A model generated the notes under the pieces. It was not told where the DNA came from and searched no databases. It saw only the letters and a list, made by a program, of their open reading frames with translations. The position numbers and the translations under genes are program-made. Source: Coptis chinensis (lineage: Eukaryota; Streptophyta; Magnoliopsida; Ranunculales; Ranunculaceae). From it: a stretch of DNA of 64,000 nt. Position 1 is the stretch's first letter. Every line of letters begins with the position of its first letter. Positions 12,848-22,890 of this stretch are shown one piece after another. The stretch is from assembly GCA_015680905.1 (NCBI GenBank), contig CM027383.1, positions 40,918,501-40,982,500 of the forward strand, read 5' to 3'.

Positions 12848-12980
12848 GTTTGATAGTTTATTGTACATTTGGAATTTGTTGGGAAGATGGAAAAAAATTA
12901 ATGGAAGTTTTTTTATTATTATCTTTTTTTTGCAATGTTTGATAGTTTATTGTATATTTTGGAATTTGTTGGGAAGATGG
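12848..12980. repeat. Short direct duplication after the C48 gene
   Basis: The segment starting GTTTGATAGTTTATTGTA and ending GTTGGGAAGATGG occurs at about 12,848-12,890 and again at 12,937-12,980, with a T-rich spacer. It lies just downstream of the C48 stop codon. Confidence 0.85.
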
Positions 12981-13059
12981 AAATGTTGTATGTAGGCCGG
13001 CTGTGTAAATTTTGTTATGCAGGTTCAGTTTTTGATTGTTATTAGTATTATTATTAAAA

Positions 13060-13060
13060 A

Positions 13061-13107
<47 letters not shown>
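13060..13107. repeat. AT dinucleotide microsatellite
   Basis: An uninterrupted (AT)n run lies between the C48 gene and the CACTA subterminal repeats. Confidence 0.95.
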
Positions 13108-13404
13108 ACGGTTTGGCATAAACCGTAGTATTTAGTATAACTATATACCACGGTGTTATTACACATACACTAATATAAACCACGGTTTCAATAGCTTATA
13201 TGCCACGGTTCTATTGACAACCGTGGTATATAATGGGCATACAAACCACGGTTCTTTGAAAAACCGTGGTATCCGTTAAATATATATACCACAGTTTTGC
13301 TATTATTATATACCACACCACCTATTGTCACGGTTGTATAACAGTGGTAAATATATTTATACCACACTTAAAAACAGTGGTATAAGTGTTATTCTGTAGT
13401 AGTG
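13107..13404 (+). repeat. CACTA 3' terminal and subterminal repeats
   Basis: Multiple copies of ACCACGGTT and its complement AACCGTGGTAT, often as imperfect palindromes, fill about 300 bp. The block ends in CTGTAGTAGTG at 13,394-13,404, which is the complement of a CACTA terminus (CACTACTACAG). Clustered subterminal repeats of this kind are the transposase-binding region in CACTA elements. Beyond 13,404 the sequence is the interrupted ORF-Y of element E, so the end is a real insertion boundary. The other terminus was not found in the window. Confidence 0.88.
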
Positions 13405-14361
13405 TTCCTTCGCATCTTGCCACGCCATGGTAATTTGCCAGGCTTCACGCCATTTATCGTCTACTATAGCTAACCTGTCAAGCGCCACTTGGTCGGATAG
13501 GGTGTAAGGCGCAACCTGATGAGGTTGTATCCTCCACCCTTGCCAAGTGATTGCACGGAACGATCGAATAATACAATTGGTGGGTCTCACAATGTCGACC
13601 CCAACCCAATCCGTGAAACAGGCACAAAAAACAGGGAAGAAACATAGCATTATACGGCAAATTAAAACAGGCATAAGAAGATACTCATGCCTCTTGCTAT
13701 GGGCTCGGGCTAAACTTGACATTAGGGTCTGGGGAATATCATAGAGTGTACGTCCCCTAGCTAAAGCAAGGAAAATATCACAAGTTTCGTCATTCATAGA
13801 AGAATAACGCCATTCCCTTCTAATGTTTAGCATGATCCAAAACATAACAGTGCCCACGTTCATAGACAGGCTACCAAGGGCGACGTTATAATCCCCTTGG
13901 TCCTCTATCCTAAAGATTCCTGCTCCGTAATGCTCATGCAAATCATCATAGTTATACATGTACATATTATCTACCAAATAGGCCCATAAGTCTTGTATTT
14001 TGGCCGGCATAGCAAGTCCAAACACAAAGGCTAGCAAGAACCTGGAAATTTCCATTGGTTCATCCCCGATGGTGATGGAGAACACTTGTTCTCCATCTGG
14101 TCTATCAAAGAACTTACAATTATTATAAAAATAAGATGTAAGTGCAGGAGAATAAAGTTCATCAGAACTTACCAATAGTGGCTCCCAGCCTGCTAGAATG
14201 ATCACTTCGCGAAACCACGCACCATAGGTGTCACTTTGGAACAAGTCTTCAAAAGATTGTTCCGGTATGATACGAGGGAATGTCATCCCCAATAAACTCG
14301 CTGGAATAGCTGCAAAGAATCCTGGAACAACCCACAAAAAATTGGATTTATTCGTGCCCAT
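13405..14361 (-). pseudogene. ORF-Y of element E (PF20167-like), truncated by CACTA
   Basis: An open frame of about 320 codons runs from the ATG at 14,361 (a second ATG at 14,286 aligns with the ORF-Y start in element C) to the CACTA boundary. The last 15 or so residues of the visible frame, from 13,404 down, come from the transposon terminus. Conserved landmarks shared with the copy at 41,501 are IIPEQ, DTYGAWFRE, FDRPDGEQVF, YGAGIFRIEDQG and WVGVDIVRPTNCII. The pattern resembles the putative plant transposon protein family (Pfam PF20167) known from Athila-like elements; this is my reading of the pattern, not a search result. Function is unknown. Confidence 0.7.
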
Positions 14362-15024
14362 GGGATCAGGGCGCGGGGTGCACTCTGAAGAATTTCGAGT
14401 TCCGTGCACTAGCAGGCGTAGCGCTCACTTTTACAGGATGGGTGCTTGGTCATTTCGCGGGATGAAAACTGGAGTTCAAAGTGTTTTGGGGACGTGTCGC
14501 TCAGCTCTAGGCTTGGCGGGCTGGTCACGCCTCGATGAAATTCTCGACCGATTGCCTAGGGGCGCGGTGGCTCCTCCACTAGGCTTGTGCACCCTCAGAA
14601 ATTTGCTAAGTTGCTAAAATGGAGAAGAAAAATGAGAAAAGTGGGAGTGACAGGTAAGAGATGAATGTTAGGTGTAGTGTGGGTTGTGAGTGAAGAATGA
14701 ATGAAGTTTTTATAGGTTTTAAGTTGCTAAAATGAATTGGGAAGTTGCCAAAAAGCTTTAAGGCAATTGCCGGAAACAAAAAAACTCCAAAACCGAAAAC
14801 GAAAACAACTCATATTCTTGATTCTAAAACAACCCTAATATCTTTTAGATTGAATTTAGGATAGAAACTGCCTAACTCATCGAGATTTCATCTTACCACA
14901 ATATCTATTCATAGTGATGCCCATATGTATTTGAATTGTTTGGGGGTGGTATTATTTACTCTAGCATGATTTGTTATATGATCCTCCATTTTATAAGTTG
15001 TTTTGGAGTGAGGATTAACAATTC
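14362..15024 (-). promoter_or_regulatory. Leader-Y of element E, with micro-inversion
   Basis: Noncoding stretch between ORF-X and ORF-Y. It holds GC-motif variants (plus-strand GGGCGCGGGGTGCACTC at about 14,369-14,385 and weaker ones up to 14,580) and a TATA-like CTATAAAAAC on the minus strand near 14,715. The polypurine-tract-like GTTTGGGGGTG lies in an 82-bp segment (14,938-15,019) that is inverted relative to elements C and F and flanked by GAATT and AATTC. The role as promoter or leader is inferred from position. Confidence 0.55.
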
Positions 15025-15256
15025 GGGAAGGTGGGATTAACAATAAAGACAATGCACAATTTGAAAAGAACCATATTATATTAAAAATGAAATTCAAATA
15101 CAATTAACTAGCTTAATTTAAATTTAACTACGGAATTTAAAAAAACTTAATATCCGAACTAATAAAAACAATAAAACAACTAAATAACATCGAAACCACA
15201 TATTTTTAGAAACCCTAGCCACATGATGAAGATGGACCCTGAGATGGAAATTGGGC

Positions 15257-16443
15257 CTAGGATGAAGAAGGGCCCGAGCCATCCGTCCTTTGACGACGAC
15301 GCTCATGCCTCTCAGACTCATCTGAAACAGAAACCTCCAGGGGTGGCATGCGTCGTAGAATCTCTACTTTCGAACAGCGCCGTGTTTCCATCTCGCCTTC
15401 ATCTCTCGTATAATGCTAACCTCGACATTATTTGGAGGACTGTCTCCATGTTATAATGGAAATCCGACTGGCTCTTGTCGAGCATTTCAAAATTCGTCTG
15501 AAGGGTATTTTGTTTCATTCGAATTTTAATATGCCTATCTCGTATATCTTCACAAATAGCATAAATACAACGCGACGCCAAGATGCAAACACCGACATCG
15601 TTATGAATCGACATTACACCTTTCCAAGGCATCTTCATCCAAACATGTCATGTCCTCCCTTTCCTCATCCGAATCAACCATCACGTCCTCCTCCGCAACA
15701 TCCAAGTCTTTTGGATACACTCCGTGATAAATTCTTTTCGTTTGAATGTAATTTCAACATAGTCCTTTCGGTTCTTGGTTCCCCCTCCCAAGACAACATT
15801 ATCTTCGTAATTAAAGCGGGGAAATGGTGAAATACTCTTCCCAACTCGTCTATTCATATTTATCAAAAACTTCGAGGATACAGAATTTATACCTCTTCTC
15901 TTGCAATATTTAGATAATGCGGACATGTCAAACCAATGTCGCTCACTTTCTCTTCTTAATGACGCGTTCTTACCAATCCACCGAGCTCTGACCCGGTTGG
16001 TTGGTTCGCAGAGATGACTGTCGAGCATAATGAGAATTCGGATTGTATTGACCTTCCATGAGAGTGTCGTTCATCAATGCAGGAACTCCAGTATACTAGG
16101 ATTCCTGCACGGTGGCGTCGAGGTGATGCGTCAGCGTAATGCCTAGAATCTCGACCAACTTCTCTCTTGATAATTCTTTTCCTAACTTGACCACCTTCAT
16201 GAAAACTTTTCGACCATCCAACTCTCTCTTCTTATAGAATTGTTCGACCAAATCAGAGTGGTAGAAATTATCTGTCGAGTACCACAACCTATTCCAATTC
16301 CTCCTAATCATCTCGTCACGAAAAAATGGCGCTAAGCGGTCACCGTAAAAGCTTGTTCCAGCAGAATACTTCATCTTAGAATCATTGAAAGTTTTGAACT
16401 GATTTGGGGGTTTGTATATGGTGTAGTAAACGATGTGAAACAA
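15257..16443 (-). pseudogene. ORF-X of element E (PF20167-like)
   Basis: Broken minus-strand frames give a protein with LWYSTDNFYH, LVEQFYKKRELDGRKVF and GKELSREKLVEILGI near the N-terminus (16,350-16,110). They end in a basic Ser-rich tail, RRQRTDGSGPSSS, before the stop at 15,257-15,259. The same landmarks occur in the ORF-X copy at 23,574-24,699, and the tail occurs twice at 40,334-40,710. It appears distantly related to ORF-Y. Function is unknown; the position after integrase is where Athila elements carry an env-like gene. Confidence 0.65.
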
Positions 16444-17075
16444 CCCTACTTAATAATAAATAAATAAAAACAATGGTGGTGGGACAGCTGTTGTGCGACA
16501 GTTCAAATATTTTGTGGTTTTTTCCTAATTTTCGGTGGTTGCAAATGTTGGGGATGGTGGTGGGAGTGTTTTGGGTAAGGTTTTGAATTTGGGCGTGGTT
16601 GTATTTAGGTTTCTCTTTTTTATATTTTAGGTTATGGTTTTGAATTTGGTAATGGCAGAATTGGAAAGAATCATGATTCTGTTTTGTTTGGAAGAAGAAA
16701 ATGCATGCGCGTCACACATGCGTACCTTGAGCCCAAGCCCAAATCGATTTCGAAATTCGTCGATTTTTCGCTCAACTTCAACCTAAAATTTCCGCTTCGT
16801 TACCGGTCTGATTTTTGCGAATGAGTTATGGAAATTATCAGGAGAGAATTTCCAATCCAATGATCCATAAAACACTCAATTCCGACTGTGGATGACATAT
16901 AAGAAGATGAAAAATGTCTCGAAATGCGTGCATGACGTAAGTTATGCGAACGAATGAAATCTAAATTCATAGATAATGTCAACCCTAATTGAAATATGAT
17001 TAAACAGCCTAAGCAACACAAATGGAAAGTTGAACAATCCAGCACGGAAAAACGAACATCCCACCCCCAAACAAA
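16444..17075 (-). promoter_or_regulatory. Leader-X of element E
   Basis: Noncoding stretch that begins (minus strand) with the purine tract GTTTGGGGGTGGGATG at about 17,073-17,058 and runs to ORF-X. It is homologous to 24,700-25,276 in element F. It includes a GC-rich patch near 16,700 (GCATGCGCGTCACACATGCG). No gene is readable. The leader role is inferred from its repeated occurrence before ORF-X. Confidence 0.5.
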
Positions 17076-17452
17076 TTTTTGACAACAGAGTTTGAAAATT
17101 TGTTTTTAAAAGTGGGTCTTTTAAAGTCAGATTCCCGAGACTTCCTAACTTACTATTTTTATAATTTTAATAATTTTTATTTTTTATGAATAAGATTTAA
17201 TATAAGAAAAAACAAGAAAGCAATAAATGCATAATTCACACCATAGAGGAATATGACTCAAAAATCGAGAAAACATGCAAGAGTGGAAAACGTGAATTAT
17301 GTTAAACGTGGACTTAGGATCTAGTACTTACATCCACACACTCTTTAGGGAGGGCCCGGTTACTTGAGTGGTGCACTTACTAATATATGGAATTGTAAGG
17401 AAGTACACCAAACAACAAAATGAGTCGTTTATAGTCAGATACTAGAGACTTT

Positions 17453-17456
<4 letters not shown>
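17076..17456 (-). other. Post-integrase untranslated region of element E
   Basis: Minus-strand sequence matches 39,988-40,333 of element C, which directly follows the integrase stop. Landmarks are ATTCCATATATT, GTAAGTGCACCA and AGTCTCGGGAATCTGACTTT. It shows that in element E the pol region before it has been deleted. Confidence 0.75.

Positions 17457-17510
<54 letters not shown>
17457..17510. repeat. TA dinucleotide microsatellite
   Basis: About 54 bp of uninterrupted TA repeats sit at the point where pol is missing from element E. Confidence 0.95.
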
Positions 17511-17516
<6 letters not shown>

Positions 17517-17912
17517 TTCCGGGTTATCATATATCAACAACCTAAAGAGTTGGGGTCTTTCCATAAATAAATAACATAGAATGTACCCTCAAATAGAATC
17601 AAGTACCAAGATTTTCTACAACGCAACTTATTGAAATGAAAGCGAAGTCGATGGATCTAGAATGTAACCGCTCCATACACCTTCTTTTTAAGCGCTTTGA
17701 GCGAGAGGGTGTCCAAGTAAATGATCATGAGAAAATGGATGTTTGTGGAAGATATGGTGGATATGGATGAATTTTAGACGTAAGGAATGGAAGAAATGAG
17801 AATGTAGGTTTGGCACAAAACTCATTCATGGTGTAGGTGGGAACTGTCTCAATTTTGAAAATGAAGGTATCAAGTGCCTTTCCCTTGGGAATTATATCTG
17901 TATTAAGAGGAT
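17511..17912. other. No recognisable gene (element E interior)
   Basis: Sequence between the protease linker and the TA repeat. It should contain pol if the element were complete, but no reverse transcriptase or integrase motif can be read on either strand. Confidence 0.5.
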
Positions 17913-18998
17913 TTAGAAAATCATTAAGTACTGAAAAGAAACAAAAGCGGTCAAGCTTAAACTCGGGTTCCTTTGAAAAGGTGGAAGGTGGGGAATATTG
18001 GTGACGGAAGATGAATGAGTGTCAGCTAGAGCTCTCAGGTCTAGATCATTAGAAGCCTTGAGATATGCCAGACATTCCTCAATAGGTGGGTCAAAAGAAT
18101 CACTGGGATAGAGGGTGAAAAATTTATCTTCCGTCATAGCGTCAAGGGATAAATGGATGTTGGCAGGGTGGGACTCGCGAGGTGGCAGGGAAGAGTTGCA
18201 AAAGAGTTGAAGGAAATCTTCCCGGTTTCCTCTCTACGCCCAAGGAGTATTTGTCGAAGTTGGAACTTCCAAAGGAAAGGAATTTGTGCATCGGTCATTC
18301 GAAGCGTGGTTTTGAAATAATCATAAGCTAAGCTCTCGATCATGCTAACCTCTCCATCGATATTTGTATAAGCCAACTGTTTGATTGTTTTAAAAATGTT
18401 AACCATGAATGGAAAAATGGCTAAAGGACAAGGACATCGAACCATCGCGGCATTTTATAAGCACGTTGGCAGTTGCCAAGAAAAGGTGCCCTAAAATGAT
18501 TGGAACAGAATCGTTAGTGACTTCTGTATCGAGGATAACAAAATCCGCAGGATAGTAGAAATCCTGAACCTTAACCAGCACATTTTCCACTACACCCTTA
18601 GGATACTTGATAGACCTATCAGCTAATTGCAACGTCATTGTTGTAGGTTGCATTTTCTGTAGACCTATTTGTTTATATAAATAATAAGGGAGTAAGTTAA
18701 CACTCGCCCTGAGATCTAATAAAGCAGTGGTCGTGTGAGTATCCCCTAAGGTGCATTGTCTGATGGGACGACGGGGGTCCTTGTACTTAATGATTCCATT
18801 GTGTTCCATTAAAGTTGGAAACTGTTCAGTTAAAAAGGCGTCTTTAGGAATTTTTGTCTTACGCCTAGTAGTGCACAACTCTTTAAGAAACTTAGCATGG
18901 TGAGGTAATTTTTTAATCGCTTTAAGAAAAGGTAAGTTTATCATTAGATTTTTAAAAACTTTTCTAATCTCATCAAAATTTGTATCCTTGTTTAACAT
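17913..18998 (-). pseudogene. Athila protease (retropepsin) and linker of element E
   Basis: The frame from 18,998 reads MLNKDTNFDEIRKVFKNLM and continues to the retropepsin core. The active-site segment is LLDLRASVNLLPYYLYKQIG, where the usual DLGAS glycine is arginine, so the enzyme is likely dead. The downstream flap region reads VPIILGHLFLATANVLI. The linker continues in broken frames to 17,913. Retropepsins cleave the gag-pol polyprotein. Compared with element C this copy is longer-open but catalytically altered. Confidence 0.8.
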
Positions 18999-18999
18999 A

Positions 19000-20795
19000 G
19001 CTAATTTCGAGGAAACAATGGTTTCTCTCTATATTTAGCATATGGATCAACGGGATGGTTAACTTGCTTTTTACGTTTCTTAGGTTATGGTTTAACCTGG
19101 TACCTCTACAGGGGTAGGATCTTCAGTTTCTATTTCAGTATCTAGTGTAATATCTTGTGTAGGGACTACTGGTGGGGTAGTTATAGACCTAGTTACTTTG
19201 TTATCCACCACTCTGCCTAAGCGGAGAGTGGTGATGGAATTTATCTCACCCACGTTTGCATTTTGTTACTAGTATTATCGTTTACCTCAAAGGCTGTGTT
19301 TGGTATTTTAGGATTAGGTATCGCTTGTCTTGGAAACACACTTTTGGGTTGTACTTTCTCTTGAGCTAACTGCTATAAGGAAAGTTGGATGGCTTGTAAA
19401 ATCTGTTGTTGAGATTGTATAAAGGCATCAAAACGATCCGGTTGTGGAGTAGTATTTGCTACTGGTTATGTGACAGGAACTATGTCCCGTTAATTATTAA
19501 TGGGTGGATTTTGGTAGGTATTATTTACCGGGACGATACCTCTATTAGTATTACAATTATTATTGTTATAATTATTATAATTACCCTGACCTTGTCCTTG
19601 TCGTGGTTGAGCTTGGTTGTTATAATTATAATTACCCTGACCTTGTCCTTGCCTTGGTAGACCTTGGTTGTAATTGTTTGTTAGCCTAACATTTGGGTTA
19701 AACAACCTTGGAGGTTGTTGATTATTTCACCAACCGAAGTTGGGGTTTTGTCGCCAAGCTGTGTTAGGTTCGCTATTAATGGAACAAATATTATCTTGTT
19801 GTGATTGTTGTTGTTCATAAGCAAGAGGACAATAGGAGTCGGGATGCTCTGGACTCAAACAGAAATTACATAGATTAGTGTTGACATTCATGACAGGGAT
19901 AGGCGTTTGTTGAACAGAAATAGCCTCTACTTTTTTAGTTAGAGATTCGATTAAATTTTTAAGTTCCGGATCGGGTTTCATCTCAAACATACCGGCGGCT
20001 TTAACTGTTGTAGAAGAACTAGCGGAACATGAGAAATCGTCACTACCACCCCCCTCCCCCCAGTTATTATTACGCTTAGTTTGATCTTCTAAAAATTTAT
20101 AAGCCTCTGAGGCTCCCTTACTTAGGAAACTACCCCCATTCATTATGTCAAGCACCTCCTTGTGGTGGTGTAAAGCGATCCTTGAAAAAGGCACGAACTA
20201 ACGTGTCTTTCACGAGGTTATGGTGTGGACACTCTATAAGTAGATCGGTGAAACGATTCCAAGCCTCTGAAAATAATTCATGAGAATTCTATCGAAAGAA
20301 ATGAATCTTGGAAAGCATTTCATCGGTCTTCAGTGGTGGGTAAAAATGTTCCATAAACAGTTGAACAAGTTTAGTCCACGAGTCCACAGAATTTATCGCT
20401 TGGGCAGTTAACCAAGACGTCACCTTATCGGCTAAAGTGAAGGGAAATACCCTCAGTTTAATGTAGTAAGGACTTGGTCAATCCTACACATGTGTTGATA
20501 AGGCTTTTCATGGTCTAACCCATGAAAAACGGGTAACAAATTAAATATATTTGGGGGGATTCAGAAATCCCCCACTGGGTTTGATAGAACGATGTAAGAT
20601 TTAGGGCTATCATTTAAGGCTTTGTAAAAGTCAAAGAGAGGAGACTCTCTTTCTTCAGCCATTACTTCAGGTGGTGTGTGTGGTATATTAGCCAGAGGTG
20701 TAGTGAATACTAGAAAGGCGTGTTTGTTGATGTTGTCGGTTGATTACGTTAGGCGTTTTTCTTCGGCCTGACCTTAATCTCATGCAAGGCTAAGC
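19000..20795 (-). pseudogene. Athila gag of element E
   Basis: Starts at MRLRSGR near 20,790 and passes through a capsid-like block with FPFTLADK and LFMEHFYPPLK in broken frames. At 20,194-19,727 there is an open stretch containing a complete CCHC zinc knuckle, CNFCLSPEHPDSYC (C-x2-C-x4-H-x4-C), followed by an Asn/Gln/Tyr-rich, PRQGQGQGNY-repeated tail to 19,490. Gag forms the particle and binds RNA through the knuckle. Stops and frameshifts make it non-functional. Confidence 0.8.
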
Positions 20796-21430
20796 CAATC
20801 TTAACGAAATACAACAACACTCCAAACAATCCTGATATGCTAGTATGAACCTCTAACAAAAGATGCGAGGTATGGAAGAAAAGAGTACCTGAATGCCTCC
20901 TTGCTTCGCTTATGAATACCGTCTTGTTTACGCGTGCTCAGTGTGTATAACAAGTTAAAACACTGAAAACTATGAAGAAATAGAAATTTGAAACAAACCT
21001 GTGGAAATCGGGTAGTTTCAGTAGAAGGCGCAGGTCACGCTCAGAATGGGCCTAGGTAGGGCGCCGGTTGTGCTCAGGTCAAGCTGGAGTTCCAGGCGTT
21101 TGGTCACGGTTGGCGCTCCAATTTAGCCTTGGTAGGGCACGGGTCGCGCTCAGGGAAAAACTCAAGGTCCAGGTGCTTCAGCGCGGGGGGTGCTCGTGTT
21201 TTGCCTTGGCAGGGCGCGGGTTGCGCTCAGCTAAAAAGTGGAGTTCCAGCGCTTTGGTGGTGGCTTCTAATTTAGTTTTGCCTTGGCTGTGGTCGCCTCG
21301 TGTAATTCTTCAAGGAAAATTTTCAGTGCTGAAACGGACAACCACAGTGAGAATCAAACAAGGGTGGGTGGGTTATGGGACTTTGGAAAACTAACAATTC
21401 TAAAGAAACAATACTAAAGGGAACTAAGAT
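20796..21430 (-). promoter_or_regulatory. Gag leader of element E with repeated GC motif
   Basis: Between the primer-binding site and gag, the minus strand carries at least five copies or variants of GAGCGCGCCCGCGCCC. On the plus strand they appear as GGCGCAGGTCACGCTC (21,027-21,042), GGGCGCCGGTTGTGCTC (21,059-21,075), GGGCACGGGTCGCGCTC (21,135-21,151), AGCGCGGGGGGTGCTC (21,180-21,195) and GGGCGCGGGTTGCGCTC (21,212-21,228). Spacing is irregular, about 17 to 76 bp. The role is unknown; packaging, dimerisation or promoter function are all possible. Confidence 0.65.
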
Positions 21431-21443
21431 GGCAACGGTGCCA
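21431..21443 (-). other. Primer-binding site of element E
   Basis: The minus strand reads TGGCACCGTTGCC about ten bases inside the LTR end. This is close to TGGCGCCGTTGCC, the tRNA-Asp-type primer-binding site known from Athila elements. Confidence 0.7.
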
Positions 21444-21453
21444 TTTTATAACC

Positions 21454-22890
21454 CGATAAAATTGAATATAACTCTACTTACGAATAAACGATGAAATTCA
21501 AATGCAAGTAAAACTAAAACTTTATCGTATACTATTTATCAAAGATTTCTACTCTCGATACTATTGAAGTAGAGTTGGAATAGAAGATTCGTTCCACTCC
21601 TAGTTCTTTAGCATTCAAGTTTTCTACGACTATCAATCCTACCAAAGTCAATGAGAGTTTTACAAATTATTCTATGATGCAATTTATACTAACAAGATAA
21701 TGGGATTATAATGATTCAACTACAAAATGCTACGGAATACTAAAGTTTGAATCTAGAATAAGAATTAGGGGGGAATTGAATCCACCTTCAATCCAACTTA
21801 ATAAACTAGCATATATTGTTGTAATCCAATTCTTACGTTCTTACAGTAAGAATTGGTTGTTCTAATCCCTAATTATACATGGCATCTCTACCAATTCATA
21901 ACTAGCATGTGAAGAAGTCCAACCCATTCTCATGGTGAATCAACGACCTTTTAGAGTGGAATAGACTCTTACACGATTCTACACTACACAATCAAATTTT
22001 CATCAAGGTTTCATCAAACCCCTCTAATGGAGGTTTAGCCTTGATTCATCAAACTATCATTTCCATATGAATTAAAACTAGACATCATAAAAAGATTGGA
22101 ACTTTGCTTATTTAAACTCGAATGGAAACTACTCATACAATAATTGATTTAAACGAATAATGACAAATAAGTAAATCTAAGAATTGAAGCTAATAATTAA
22201 TGGAAAACGAAATTAGATTATCAAGAACTAAATATTTTATTGATCTAACAACTAAATAACAATCATTCAATACTGAAATTAAAACAAGAATAACAACTAA
22301 TTAATTAATTGAAAAACTAGATCTACAACTAAGCTTTAATGGCTACTTTCTATCCTAACCTAATTGATACTTAAGAGCTAAGTATTGTGTGTGGAAATAG
22401 AGGAGACCAGATCCATATTTTCGTGCATGGGCTGAGGGTCCATGTTTTGGGCCGAAAAATCGAGCCCAAAGCCCAATTTCTTCAGTCCACAGGGCCCTTT
22501 TCAGCTGGCTTTGACTTCAATAGATGTTTTATCCACTTTTGCTCCTCTGATTGGATCAAGGTTTAGACCATTGGAAAGCTCTTTTCGAGCTGATCGTTTT
22601 GACATAAGGTACATCCAATTCCGAGGTCTGAGTCCAAAGATACGGTCTTCAAAAGTTCTGCTGACTTTTGTGTGTTGTTTCTGCCCGTCTTGGCCTTTAA
22701 TCACAGAACTTCTTAGCAACCAACCCTTGCTCCTTTATATAGCCAAAGTGGCACATTTCTGCACATAATTGACTTCAATGCATGAAATACATAAAAGCAC
22801 GTAATTAGCATTAACTCTTATTTATTACCGCCATAATTGGTCTAAAAATATTATTGTTAAGGGGTTAAAACTACAGTTTGGCTCTTATCG
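21454..22890 (-). repeat. 5' LTR of element E (TGATAA family, subfamily 2)
   Basis: Minus-strand LTR beginning CGATAAGAGCC (canonical TGATAAGAGCC with one change) at 22,890 and ending TTATCG at 21,454. It is homologous along its length to the solo LTR at 38,138-39,726 and shares the first 100 or so bases with the LTRs of element C. The primer-binding site follows directly. Confidence 0.85.

Larger units (their letters stand above)
13405..22890 (-). mobile_element. Athila retrotransposon E (5' part to ORF-Y, pol largely deleted)
   Basis: Read on the minus strand the order is 5' LTR (22,890-21,454), tRNA-Asp-type primer-binding site, GC-motif leader, gag, protease, a post-integrase untranslated region, leader-X, ORF-X, leader-Y and ORF-Y. 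The element is cut at 13,405 by the CACTA terminus. Reverse transcriptase, RNase H and integrase are missing between about 17,900 and 17,450. The LTR belongs to the same subfamily as the solo LTR at 38,138-39,726. It is inserted into element F, whose leader-Y ends at 22,891. Confidence 0.85.

Noticed and set aside
14228..14617. Plus-strand open frame of 129 codons
   Set aside because: Antisense to ORF-Y and leader-Y of element E.
21068..21394. Plus-strand open frame of 108 codons
   Set aside because: It is antisense to the GC-motif leader of element E; openness comes from the GC-rich repeated motif and no protein family is recognisable.
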